Shown: positions 44,250 to 52,238, counted from the stretch's first letter. The stretch is 64,000 nucleotides of DNA from an uncultured Bacteroides sp. (GCF_963678845.1 NZ_OY787468.1:806001-870000), one strand, 5' to 3'. Notes: a model not told the origin generated them from the letters alone. Translations and numbers: made by a program.

Positions 44250-44960
44250 ATGATTAAATATAAAAGGATTCTTCTGAAGTTGAGCGGTGAGAGCCTGATG
44301 GGAGAAAAACAATATGGAATTGATGAGGTACGCTTAGGCGAATATGCTCAGCAGATAAAGGAAATTCACGAACTGGGCGTTCAGATTGGAATCGTTATTG
44401 GCGGTGGAAATATATTCCGTGGACTTAGCGGGGCATCAAAAGGCTTCGACCGTGTGAAAGGTGACCAGATGGGTATGCTTGCCACGGTTATTAACAGTCT
44501 GGCTTTGAGTTCTGCCCTCGGCTCTGTTCAGGTAAAAAGCAGAGTGCTTACGGCTGTAAGAATGGAACCTATTGGAGAATTCTACAATAAATGGAAGGCA
44601 ATTGAAACACTTGAAGCAGGAGAGGTAGCAATCTTCTCTGCCGGAACAGGAAATCCTTTCTTTACTACAGATACCGGATCGTCTTTGCGTGGAATTGAAA
44701 TTGAGGCAGATGTAATGCTGAAAGGAACACGTGTGGATGGCATCTATACTGCCGACCCTGAAAAGGACAAGACTGCAACAAAATTCAAGGAGATTACTTA
44801 TGATGAAATCTATACTCGCGGACTTAAAGTAATGGACCTTACCGCTACAACTATGTGTAAGGAAAATAACTTGCCGATTGTTGTTTTTGACATGGACACT
44901 GTTGGCAATCTGAAAAAGGTTATTGAGGGAGAAGAAATAGGAACCTTAGTCCATAATTAA
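44250..44960 (+). CDS. pyrH: UMP kinase
   Basis: A 236-residue bacterial UMP kinase of the amino-acid-kinase superfamily, phosphorylating UMP to UDP. It shows the N-terminal YKRILLKLSGESLMG, the nucleotide segment GIVIGGGNIFRG, GTGNPFFTTDTGSSLRGIE, and DGIYTADPEKDKTATKF. All are standard and the length is normal. It is monocistronic, with a terminator at 45018-45057. Confidence 0.97.
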   Translation: MIKYKRILLKLSGESLMGEKQYGIDEVRLGEYAQQIKEIHELGVQIGIVIGGGNIFRGLSGASKGFDRVKGDQMGMLATVINSLALSSALGSVQVKSRVLTAVRMEPIGEFYNKWKAIETLEAGEVAIFSAGTGNPFFTTDTGSSLRGIEIEADVMLKGTRVDGIYTADPEKDKTATKFKEITYDEIYTRGLKVMDLTATTMCKENNLPIVVFDMDTVGNLKKVIEGEEIGTLVHN

Positions 44961-45017
44961 CCGGAGTTAAGGTCATTTCCCCTGAGGACTTTTTGGAATA
45001 GCGTAAATGAAATTATA

Positions 45018-45057
45018 AAAAAGAGTATACTAAAATAAAATTTAGCGTACTCTTTTT
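45018..45057 (+). terminator. Terminator of pyrH
   Basis: AAAAGAGTA and TACTCTTTT plus an inner CTAAA/TTTAG pair form a long stem followed by T residues, 58 bases after the pyrH stop. The rest of the interval up to 45256 holds only a small TTTCCTTT/AAAGGAAA hairpin (45121-45141). Confidence 0.75.
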
Positions 45058-45256
45058 CCATTTTTAGTCTACTGCTTATTTAGCTTTAGTGTAGGTGCTC
45101 TTTAAAATGTCCCCTTTTGTTTTCCTTTAACTCAAAGGAAAGAACAGATAAAGTATAACCGTTTGTTTGTTAACGTAGTTCCATTAAATGCAGTTAAAGC
45201 CAAAAGCAATAAAAGATCTTCCTGTTATGATGGAGATAAAACTTTGTAGTGCATTT

Positions 45257-46486
45257 TTAATCTACCGCCTGAATGGAGAATCCGGCTTTTGATAAATCTT
45301 CCCAATAATGAGGGTAGGATTTAGAAACAACCAGAGGTTCACAGATAGTAAAGGCAGGAACTCGCAGGCAGGCAGGCGCAAAAGCCAGAGCCATCCGGTG
45401 ATCTTCGTATGTCATAATAGCGGGATTCTCTGAAATATGCTGGTGTTCACCATCCCATGAGAGCACAGAGTTTTCTTCTTCTTTAAGTACATAACCCAAT
45501 TTTCCGAGTTCGGCAATCAATGCAGCCATACGGTCGGTCTCTTTTATCTTCAGGCTCTGCAAGCCCGAGAAGCGGAAAGGAATGCCCAGAACAGCGCAAG
45601 TTACAACAAATGTCTGTGCAAGATCGGGCTCATTGATAAAGTTGTAATCCATTCTTTCGCAGTTGCGGCTTGTTTTCATCAGCAAAGCTCCGCGGGAAGT
45701 GAAGATAGTTTCAACACCTAAATCAACAAACAGTTCGGCAACCTTACTGTCTCCCTGGTAGCTATCCGGGAATACCCCCAGTAACTCAATCTTAGCTTCC
45801 GGAGCAAGAGCCGCCATTTGATACCAGTATGAAGCAGCCGACCAGTCCGATTCTACCTTAAAAGGTACAGACATATAGGGCTTGGGAAGAACCTCAATAC
45901 AATCATTGGCAGTCCATTCTGCCTTTGCACCAAAATCCTTCATCAGCTGCAGGGTAAGATTGATATATGGTTTGGAGATAATATCTCCGGTAAGAGTCAG
46001 CTTTAGGCCATTCTTAAGAACAGGAGCAATCATCAAAAGAGCGGAGATATATTGTGAACTGATATTTCCTTTCAGAGAAATAGCACCGCCTTCCAGCGGA
46101 TTTCCACTGATGCGCAACGGAGGAAATCCTTCGTTACCTGCATATTCAATTTCTGCTCCAAGCATCTTCAGTGCGTTGACCAGTACTTCAATAGGACGTT
46201 GTTGCATCCGTTGCGAACCGGTAATCACCCTTGTGCCTTTCGTTACCGAAAGGAAAGCGGTAAGAAAGCGCATTGCCGTTCCCGCAGCCATAATATCAAT
46301 TGTTTCATCCTGAGAAGTCAGCGCTTTGATCATTACCATTGTGTCGTCACAATCAGAAAGATTATCGGGCGTATAAGTACCTTTGGCCAAAGCGTTAATT
46401 ATCAACGCACGGTTACTAATACTTTTGGAAGCCGGCAATTGAATCTCTGCATGGATGCTGGCTGGGGCTGAAACTTTAATTTGCAT
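45257..46486 (-). CDS. aroA: 3-phosphoshikimate 1-carboxyvinyltransferase (EPSP synthase)
   Basis: A 409-residue EPSP synthase, sixth enzyme of the shikimate pathway. Substrate-binding motifs are LPASKSISNRALI with the conserved Lys, AGTAMRFLTAF, GSQRMQQRPIEVLVNAL, and later KIKETDRMAALIAEL and EDHRMALAFAPA. Length is slightly short for the family but all motifs are present. It is monocistronic, with a repeat copy just upstream (46595-46712). Confidence 0.96.
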   Translation of the reverse strand: MQIKVSAPASIHAEIQLPASKSISNRALIINALAKGTYTPDNLSDCDDTMVMIKALTSQDETIDIMAAGTAMRFLTAFLSVTKGTRVITGSQRMQQRPIEVLVNALKMLGAEIEYAGNEGFPPLRISGNPLEGGAISLKGNISSQYISALLMIAPVLKNGLKLTLTGDIISKPYINLTLQLMKDFGAKAEWTANDCIEVLPKPYMSVPFKVESDWSAASYWYQMAALAPEAKIELLGVFPDSYQGDSKVAELFVDLGVETIFTSRGALLMKTSRNCERMDYNFINEPDLAQTFVVTCAVLGIPFRFSGLQSLKIKETDRMAALIAELGKLGYVLKEEENSVLSWDGEHQHISENPAIMTYEDHRMALAFAPACLRVPAFTICEPLVVSKSYPHYWEDLSKAGFSIQAVD

Positions 46487-46594
46487 GGTGAGTCAGTTAA
46501 AAAGCAATCTGTTGGTTTAAAAATAGTCTCAATGATGTTACAAAGATAACGATTTCAGCAGTAAAAGACTATGTTTTTGTGTCCGAATCTTACA

Positions 46595-46712
46595 AAAGAG
46601 TGAGGGATGGGCCTGAAAAGTGAGGGCAAAGTGATGGATAAAATTCATCCATCACGGGTTAATTATCTTATAATTAGGATCTTGCTTGCAAAAGTGAGGG
46701 AGTGAGGGTAGA
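46595..46712. repeat. Dispersed structured repeat, copy 3 (inverted, partial)
   Basis: On the minus strand this reads CCCTCACTCCCTCACTTTTG, then a spacer with a perfect hairpin GTGATGGAT/ATCCATCAC (46631-46655), then GCCCTCACTTTT and CCATCCCTCACTC. It matches the right half of copy 2 but lacks the CCATTCACCAAT hairpin half. Confidence 0.8.
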
Positions 46713-46772
46713 AAATTAAATACACTCTGAATTTAGAATAATGGTAAAGAGACAGTGAGCTGGAACGGTTTT

Positions 46773-47942
46773 CTATTCTTCAATGACGTTTATAAATTCG
46801 TTCCAGCCTATAGCATTCTTATAGGCAACAGAAGCACCCTTAGGAACATATAACTTACAGATTTCTTTATCCATTCCACCAAAAGAATCGGAAGTTTCAG
46901 GTGGTGTTAGTGCATTGCTATGTATTTCTGTCAGCCCCGAGCAACCCCAGAAAGCCCAATCGCCAATAGAAGCTACACTACCTGAAATGGTGACTGAAGT
47001 CAGCCCTTTGCAATCATTAAATGTATTTTCTTTAATGAGAGTAATACTCTCGGGGATTGTAATAGATATCAATCCAGAGCAACCAAAGAAAGCAGCCTCA
47101 CCAATGGAAGTTACACTCGCAGGAATATTAATGGTTTTAAGTCCGGAACAGTCAAAGAAAGCCCAGTCACCGATAGATTTTACATTATCAGGAACCTTGA
47201 TAGCCGAGAGTCTGGCACAATCACGGAATGCATTCTCGCCAATAGAGATTAAACTGTTAGGAAGTGAGATCAAAGCCAGGTCAGTACAATTTCTAAAGGC
47301 TTGATCGCCAATGGAAATTACCCCATTATAAATAGTTAAGGTAGCCAGTTTACTGCAGTTCTTAAAAGCATCAGCTCCGATAGAAATTACACCTTTAGGA
47401 ATTGTAATGGAAGTTAGTTCTGTACAACCAAAGAAAGCAGCTTCACCAATAACAGTTACACCTTCACCAATCTTTAATGAACGAAGTCCGCTACAGTTAG
47501 AGAATGCATTCTTCCCAATAATACCATTCGGGATTGTGAGAGATGTTAGTCCAGCACAACCGTCAAAAGCATAGACTCCAATAGATTCAAGACTGTCAGA
47601 TAAGGTAACGGATGATAGCTCTATACAACCCGAAAATGCTTTCTTACCAATGGCAATTGCAGTATTAGGGATGGTAACAGATTTAAGAGTATCCAGCCCG
47701 GAAAGCATATATTCTGGTATTTCATTTTCCTTTATCGAAATGTATTCATTGTCTTCATTATAAAAGTAACCTTCTTCTATAATTTTTACATCGGCAAGGT
47801 TGAGTACTGTCAAATTAACTACTTTGCGGATAGTGTCAATATCATTCCCATTAATTTCTCCCGTGAGAATCAGAACCGTATTTATATTATTTTGAGTCTC
47901 AAGCAGAGCATTCAAATTACCAGCTACAACGTTTGTTTTCAT
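46773..47942 (-). CDS. BspA-like leucine-rich-repeat (LRR_5) protein without a signal peptide
   Basis: A 389-residue protein with about eleven 23-residue repeats of the BspA/Treponema type. The pattern is repeated I.IP.SVTSIGEAAFFGCSGL (for example GLKTINIPASVTSIGEAAFF). The N-terminal part MKTNVVAGNLNALLETQNNI and VLNLADVKI corresponds to the region that follows the signal peptide in secreted BspA proteins, and the C-terminus ends with the LTPPETSDSFGGMDKEICKL cap (YVPKGASVAYKNAIGWNEF). No signal peptide precedes it; the only earlier start is GTG 47969. It is either cytoplasmic or has lost its export signal. Confidence 0.85.
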   Translation of the reverse strand: MKTNVVAGNLNALLETQNNINTVLILTGEINGNDIDTIRKVVNLTVLNLADVKIIEEGYFYNEDNEYISIKENEIPEYMLSGLDTLKSVTIPNTAIAIGKKAFSGCIELSSVTLSDSLESIGVYAFDGCAGLTSLTIPNGIIGKNAFSNCSGLRSLKIGEGVTVIGEAAFFGCTELTSITIPKGVISIGADAFKNCSKLATLTIYNGVISIGDQAFRNCTDLALISLPNSLISIGENAFRDCARLSAIKVPDNVKSIGDWAFFDCSGLKTINIPASVTSIGEAAFFGCSGLISITIPESITLIKENTFNDCKGLTSVTISGSVASIGDWAFWGCSGLTEIHSNALTPPETSDSFGGMDKEICKLYVPKGASVAYKNAIGWNEFINVIEE

Positions 47943-48183
47943 ATAACTTAATTTAGTTTTACTATTCACATAGTAAACACCTGTAAATCAATTAAAATCT
48001 ACTATATTAATAGAATAAACCAATAAAATGTTCTTCCTATTATACTCTTTTATCTTTGGAGCGAATGCAAACTTAATAAAAATACTTCCTTTAAGAAAGA
48101 GATTAAAAAGATTAATTTTTTAGTATTTAAAGTTGGTAACCCTTGTTTTGATAAGATTACCACACAAGTTGTGCGCTAACACT

Positions 48184-49482
48184 CTATTCTTTTTCCTGGT
48201 ACTTGTTTAAAGCCTCAATAATCAGCATTGCAGATTTCTCTGGACCAAACAAAGAACTGGCAACTGCTAAATTGTAGTTGTTTGCCATTCCCCAGGCTCT
48301 ATGAGTATAGTGCTTGCAGTAATTTGTTCTGTCCCTGTCTTTTCTTTCCAGTTCTTTCTCTGCCATATCAGGGGCAATACCATACTCTTTGATGATACGT
48401 TCAATTCGGTATTTCTTATCAGCATGAATAAAGGTGTTGAAGCAGTTAGGATTACTCTTTAAAACGTAATCGGCACAACGCCCCACAATAACGCATGATT
48501 CTTTTTCGCATATATCCCTTATAACCTTACTTTGTACCATAAACAATGTATCAAGTGGTGGCATTTCTTCATTTACATAGGCATAGTTCTGTTCGTAAAG
48601 ATCGAATAGCAGACTATTGGCTAATTTCTGTTCGTGCTCTTTTACATATTCAGGAGTTAGACCTCCTGCTGCTGCTGATAGGTCGATTAGCTTTGTGTCA
48701 TAGAAAGAAATACCTAACTCTTTGGCAATTCTTTCTCCAATCTCGTGACCACCACTACCAAATTCACGTGCGATGGTAATGATGATTTTCTGTTCTTCGC
48801 CGGTGGTACTAACTTGTATCTCGGTTTCTTTTTCCTCTTTTACTCCCAATAGTGCATCAACGAATTTCATCTTTCTGCTGTAGAAACGTGCAATGGTACC
48901 TACTAACAAAGCAGCTGCAATGGTTCCTTCCCGTATACCTTCCAGTCTGTGAAGCAGGACAAAGGAACTAACTACTCCAATGATAACCAGTGAAGCATCA
49001 ACGCCGACCTTAGCCTTACCAAATTCTTTATGAAAGGCCTTGGAGATAGCAAGCGATAATCCTTCTCCGGCAAGGTATGTAACATTGGCCTTAACCTCCA
49101 GAAATACACCAAATGCAATTATTGCGCAACTTAGTAAGCAGAGGACCCATTGAAGTATGTAATTGGATGTCTGAACTCCTGATGTAAGGAACATAGCGAA
49201 GTCGATGAAGAATCCAAAGATCAGAGCTACCGGTAATTGTATGAGCTGTATAAGTTGATAATCTTTTCTTAGTAACACAATTTGTAATAGGATTATCAGC
49301 ACATTGACAATGATTGATAATAATCCTACTGTGAGTGGAAATCCTAAACTATATACGTATGGCACACAAGAAACAGGCGATGTTCCTAAATTGGCTTTAA
49401 TAGATAAAGCAACCCCTATAGCCATTATAAATAGCCCTATTACAAAAACGATACACCTGTTTAACAGCTTTTCTTTTTTCAT
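48184..49482 (-). CDS. YczE-like membrane domain fused to a cytidylate-kinase-like domain
   Basis: A 432-residue fusion. Residues about 1-210 form five to six transmembrane helices of the YczE/YitT-like type (GLFIMAIGVALSIKANLGTS, with SPVSCVPYVYSLGFPLTVG). Residues about 230-432 form a P-loop kinase of the cytidylate-kinase-like family, with IITIAREFGSGGHEIGERIA as the nucleotide loop, followed by CVIVGRCADYVLK and RDRTNYCKHYTHRAWG. The P-loop is GSGGHEIG rather than the usual GxxxxGKS. The combination suggests a membrane-tethered nucleotide-binding sensor or transporter, but substrates are unknown. It is the last host gene before the prophage. Confidence 0.85.
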   Translation of the reverse strand: MKKEKLLNRCIVFVIGLFIMAIGVALSIKANLGTSPVSCVPYVYSLGFPLTVGLLSIIVNVLIILLQIVLLRKDYQLIQLIQLPVALIFGFFIDFAMFLTSGVQTSNYILQWVLCLLSCAIIAFGVFLEVKANVTYLAGEGLSLAISKAFHKEFGKAKVGVDASLVIIGVVSSFVLLHRLEGIREGTIAAALLVGTIARFYSRKMKFVDALLGVKEEKETEIQVSTTGEEQKIIITIAREFGSGGHEIGERIAKELGISFYDTKLIDLSAAAGGLTPEYVKEHEQKLANSLLFDLYEQNYAYVNEEMPPLDTLFMVQSKVIRDICEKESCVIVGRCADYVLKSNPNCFNTFIHADKKYRIERIIKEYGIAPDMAEKELERKDRDRTNYCKHYTHRAWGMANNYNLAVASSLFGPEKSAMLIIEALNKYQEKE

Positions 49483-49585
49483 TCAAATTTCTCCTAAATT
49501 ACAGAATTGTTGCGCCTAGAAATTATATAGGCTCAAATTATGCTAGTCAGGGTACAATAAGGTTACAAAAGATTTTTTTCAAATA

Positions 49586-49622
49586 AAAAAGGCTTATAAT
49601 CTTTATGATTATTAGCCTTTTT
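49586..49622 (-). terminator. Intrinsic terminator next to the prophage left end
   Basis: AAAAAGGCTTATAATC (49586-49601), a five-base loop and GATTATTAGCCTTTTT (49607-49622) form a 16-base stem with one mismatch and A/T runs on both sides. It does not fit the 3' end of any neighbouring protein gene. Read leftwards it directly follows the tRNA-like fragment at 49629. Confidence 0.75.
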
Positions 49623-49650
49623 ACTCAGTCGGGGTGAGAAGAAATCCGAT
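49623..49650 (-). other. Possible attL: leftover 3' end of a tRNA gene
   Basis: On the minus strand the sequence reads TTCTTCTCACCCCGA then CTGAGT, directly before the terminator at 49586-49622. CACCCCG plus A looks like a 3' acceptor strand with discriminator, complementary to CGGGGTG as found at the 5' end of Bacteroidota tRNA-Pro. No full tRNA is present here. This is what remains when a phage integrates into a tRNA 3' end. It needs the other end for proof. Confidence 0.35.
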
Positions 49651-49768
49651 TAGCTTGTAATGCATTGATTTTCAACTCATTGTTAATTGTATATTCGTGT
49701 ATATGTACATAAATGTATATCATTGTATATCTTTTATTTTCTTTCTTTATAAATTAAATTATTACCGA

Positions 49769-50239
49769 TTACCCAACGGCAGCAACACATTCTGCATTTG
49801 TGTCCGGATGGACATGATTTTCCGTTTTTTGAGAAGATATCATAGAAGTTAGGTCTGATATCGCTTTTTGTTGACTTGCAATCACATCCTGCTGGCTTTT
49901 TATTAAATCTTTATACCAAGAATCATCTTGTTTTTCAATATTATTTCCGCTTTCTTCAATGCTTTTTTTTGAAAGTTCAATACCATTATCTGAAAATTCA
50001 ATGTTTTTTCCTTTAAATTCTTCCTTCAACATCTCTCCCTGGCCAGTCAATAACCACAATTCTTCAATATCAACATAGAAGTTTAGTATAAGTTTAACCA
50101 TTCTTCTGCTTAATTCTCTTTTTTCTCCACGAGATTTTCCTAAGCATCCAACTGAAGCATTAAGTTGAACAGTAACCTGATTGTCATTCAACCCTCTGTA
50201 TTTCATGTATTTATCAAACCTATCTATAATTCTTTCCAT
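49769..50239 (-). CDS. Prophage repressor-like helix-turn-helix protein
   Basis: A 156-residue protein transcribed away from the lytic genes. The N-terminal ~75 residues form an HTH domain with the pattern MERIIDRFDKYMKYRGLNDN, VTVQLNASVGCLGKSRGEKR, and then IEELWLLTGQGEML, the segment common in Bacteroides phage repressors. The C-terminal half is a Lys/Glu/Ser-rich helix (ELSKKSIEESGNNIEKQDDS, SQQDVIASQQKAISDL) that may be a coiled-coil oligomerisation region. No LexA-like protease motif is visible. Its promoter is predicted at 50468-50498 on the minus strand, giving a ~220-base leader that crosses the lytic promoter. Confidence 0.75.
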   Translation of the reverse strand: MERIIDRFDKYMKYRGLNDNQVTVQLNASVGCLGKSRGEKRELSRRMVKLILNFYVDIEELWLLTGQGEMLKEEFKGKNIEFSDNGIELSKKSIEESGNNIEKQDDSWYKDLIKSQQDVIASQQKAISDLTSMISSQKTENHVHPDTNAECVAAVG

Positions 50240-50252
50240 TTTTTATAAAAAT

Positions 50253-50306
50253 TATTGAAAAAACTTCTATATTTTTTTGTTACATATTGAATAAACTTCT
50301 ATATTT
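50253..50306. promoter_or_regulatory. Pair of 22-base direct repeats upstream of the phage early promoter
   Basis: Two copies of TATTGAANAAACTTCTATAT plus TT lie at 50253-50274 and 50285-50306, identical except at one base and 32 bases apart, close to three helical turns. The second covers the spacer and -7 box of the rightward promoter. They look like operator sites. Confidence 0.6.
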
Positions 50307-50307
50307 G
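50276..50307 (+). promoter_or_regulatory. Rightward early promoter of the prophage
   Basis: TTTG (50276-50279), a 20-base spacer and TATATTTG (50300-50307) fit the consensus. It would transcribe the small regulator at 50523 with a leader of about 200 bases. Confidence 0.7.
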
Positions 50308-50316
50308 CAATGTGAT

Positions 50317-50458
50317 AAAGAACTTTATATTTTTAATAAAACAAAAGAAAACTAATAATTAAGTAGTAATTCGTTCAATTATCAATTACTCACGTAATTA
50401 TATAGTTAGAAAATGTGCGTAATAATTTATAATACGCACTAGATTAATAAAGTTCTTT
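50317..50458. promoter_or_regulatory. Mirror-image operator elements of the two facing promoters
   Basis: AAAGAACTTTAT (50317-50328) and its exact reverse complement ATAAAGTTCTTT (50447-50458) each begin nine bases downstream of a -7 box: that of the rightward promoter (ends 50307) and that of the leftward promoter (starts 50468). Each element is a near palindrome AAAG-AA-CTTT. A further hairpin GTGCGTA/TACGCAC (50415-50439) lies between them. Confidence 0.65.
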
Positions 50459-50467
50459 CTCGTTGTG

Positions 50468-50498
50468 CAAATTTAGTAATAAAGAATTTAACATCAAA
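50468..50498 (-). promoter_or_regulatory. Leftward repressor promoter of the prophage
   Basis: On the minus strand TTTG (50495-50498), a 19-base spacer and TAAATTTG (50468-50475) fit the consensus. It points at the repressor gene and converges with the rightward promoter at 50276-50307. Confidence 0.7.
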
Positions 50499-50522
50499 TA
50501 TTACATTAAAAAATAACAAAAG

Positions 50523-50744
50523 ATGGCTTTTAAAGACTACATTTTGTCGATAAGCGACAAGAGAACAACAGAAAGAACTATGATGCTAACTAAAATAGCA
50601 GAAGAGTGCGGAGTAAACCTTTCAACCGTATATAAATGGATTAACGGTCAATCAGTACCTGATAAGCTGAAACGAGAAAAAATCGCCTCACTTACAGGTA
50701 AAACAGTAGAAGAACTTTTCAATTTAAAAGAGAATGAACAGTGA
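50523..50744 (+). CDS. Small Cro-like helix-turn-helix protein
   Basis: A 73-residue XRE-type DNA-binding protein. It reads MAFKDYILSISDKRTTERTM, then the HTH MLTKIAEECGVNLSTVYKWI and NGQSVPDKLKREKIASLTG, and ends with KTVEELFNL. The length and position, first gene rightward and opposite the repressor, fit a Cro-type regulator that would antagonise it. Its last codons overlap the next start by 11 bases. Confidence 0.8.
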   Translation: MAFKDYILSISDKRTTERTMMLTKIAEECGVNLSTVYKWINGQSVPDKLKREKIASLTGKTVEELFNLKENEQ

Positions 50745-51303
50745 ACTTGATTTAATAAGTATAGAACTGTATCAGGATCCAGGTGGTGATATGCTGGTAA
50801 AACCTTCTAATGGAAAGTTATTCTTACTTGATGAAAGAAAAAGAGAATTCATTGTTCCTATGAAATCTTTAATAAAAAATGATTATCAGAAAGCATGGCA
50901 AGGCTGTTGTGAATGGAATCATAAGTCAAAGCCTAATGCTATAAAATTTGATTTTCTTAATGTTAGACGATTTTGCAAATGCAATTTTCAAAAGTATGAC
51001 GGAAGGCTAGATATAGATGAAAATGGCACCCTTCACTTTGAATTTACAGACTGTCCATTAAGAGGAGAATGTAAATATGAAGGTGTGATATGTTCTCCTG
51101 AATTTAGCAATAGTTTGACAGAGAATGATAAGTCTATTCTAAAAATGATTGTATATAAACAAATGACTGCAGATCAAATAGCATTAAATCTAGACCGATC
51201 AATAAATACGATCAATAACAGAAGGAAAACTATTCTTGAAAAGACCGGTTGCAAAACCATATCTCAACTTGTAGCATATTGCTATGAACATAACCTAAGA
51301 TAA
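50734..51303 (+). CDS. Phage regulator with Cys-rich middle and LuxR-like C-terminal HTH
   Basis: A 189-residue protein. The N-terminal ~75 residues have no recognised domain. The middle contains Cys residues in RRFCKCNF, FTDCPLRGECKYEGVIC, suggesting metal binding. The C-terminus is a GerE/LuxR-type HTH (SLTENDKSILKMIVYKQMTA, DQIALNLDRSINTINNRRKT, ILEKTGCKTISQLVAY). Such proteins are common near the early region of Bacteroides prophages. It overlaps the preceding regulator gene by 11 bases, so the two are co-translated. It is probably a transcriptional activator of later genes; this is inference. Confidence 0.75.
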   Translation: MNSELDLISIELYQDPGGDMLVKPSNGKLFLLDERKREFIVPMKSLIKNDYQKAWQGCCEWNHKSKPNAIKFDFLNVRRFCKCNFQKYDGRLDIDENGTLHFEFTDCPLRGECKYEGVICSPEFSNSLTENDKSILKMIVYKQMTADQIALNLDRSINTINNRRKTILEKTGCKTISQLVAYCYEHNLR

Positions 51304-51325
51304 AGACGTGTAAAACTAATATATT

Positions 51326-51649
51326 ATGGAAAGAAAAAATGTTTTTGCTGCTATTAAAAGCAAAGATGGGAAGTATGAAATTAAAATAGGTAAACCTATT
51401 AATCATCGGGTGAATATCATATTTAATTTTAATGCTGTCCGGTATCTTAAATTTGTGGATCATATTAATTCACATGAGTATGTTAACGTATTATCTGTAC
51501 ATGACTATGGAGATACAAGTGGAATTGCAATAGAACTCATCAAGGATAATTCTTTGAGTCTATTAGTTGAAGAATTACCTGATGATTTATTTGATTTCGT
51601 TGAATGTCAGAAACCTAGTAATATCATTTTTAAAGGACAAAAGTCATGA
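51326..51649 (+). CDS. Uncharacterised phage early protein (107 aa)
   Basis: A small mixed alpha/beta protein: MERKNVFAAIKSKDGKYEIK, then NIIFNFNAVRYLKFVDHINS and ELPDDLFDFVECQKPSN. No domain is recognised. It follows the LuxR-like regulator by 22 bases and overlaps the next start by four bases (ATGA), so it is part of one polycistronic early transcript. Confidence 0.6.
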   Translation: MERKNVFAAIKSKDGKYEIKIGKPINHRVNIIFNFNAVRYLKFVDHINSHEYVNVLSVHDYGDTSGIAIELIKDNSLSLLVEELPDDLFDFVECQKPSNIIFKGQKS

Positions 51650-51987
51650 TATTGGAAATCAGTTTTAACCAAAATTGGAATAATAAGCTAAAAAATAAAG
51701 CTTTTACCACATGCCGGCTGGCTAATCCTAATAAATATGTACTTGGAAGAAAATACAAAATTAAGCTAAAAGGTGAGATACTTGGTTTTGCAACCTGCAA
51801 AGGGATTAGAAGATTTCCAATCAATAAAGTAAATGAGTTCATAAGTTATCTTGATACTGGATATCCACCAGGAGCATTTGTCAATATGATTAAGACAATG
51901 TATAAGAATAAGGATATCAATTGGAATAGCCAGTTGTTAGACTATGTTCTCCTGGAATGGGATAAAGAACAGAAACTTGATTTATGA
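51646..51987 (+). CDS. Phage early protein, possibly ASCH/PUA-like (113 aa)
   Basis: The protein reads MILEISFNQNWNNKLKNKAF, TTCRLANPNKYVLGRKYKIK and LKGEILGFATCKGIRRFPINKV. The pattern of a short strand, a 'lock-in' K-FTT-R segment, and a G-Y-I-L-G beta core resembles ASCH-domain proteins of the PUA superfamily, which bind RNA or modified nucleotides. This is pattern recognition only. It overlaps both neighbours by four bases. Confidence 0.5.
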   Translation: MILEISFNQNWNNKLKNKAFTTCRLANPNKYVLGRKYKIKLKGEILGFATCKGIRRFPINKVNEFISYLDTGYPPGAFVNMIKTMYKNKDINWNSQLLDYVLLEWDKEQKLDL

Positions 51988-52238
51988 AAGATGAAAAGCT
52001 CAACAGAAAGCTAACCAATCTTAAATATAGAATGCAAAAAGCAGGATATGAGATTGACAGCATAACAATGACTGTAATAAGACCTCCTGAGGCAGGTATG
52101 GAAAGCCATCGTAGAGAAAGGGAGATGCAGAAATTAGGATATTCAATTCAGTACAACATGTTTCCAATTAATTCTAATAATTATGATGAGAATAAAGACA
52201 ATCGCAAAAAAAGCTCCAATGGAAGAAAGAAAGCCTGA
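51984..52238 (+). CDS. Uncharacterised basic phage protein (84 aa)
   Basis: A small Lys/Arg-rich protein (MKDEKLNRKLTNLKYRMQKA, ending NKDNRKKSSNGRKKA). No domain is recognised. Its ATG overlaps the preceding stop (ATGA), which supports translation. Confidence 0.55.
   Translation: MKDEKLNRKLTNLKYRMQKAGYEIDSITMTVIRPPEAGMESHRREREMQKLGYSIQYNMFPINSNNYDENKDNRKKSSNGRKKA

Noticed and set aside
49623..49650. A complete tRNA gene at the prophage edge
   Set aside because: Only a 3'-end-like segment is present; no D-, anticodon- or T-arm can be folded around it.
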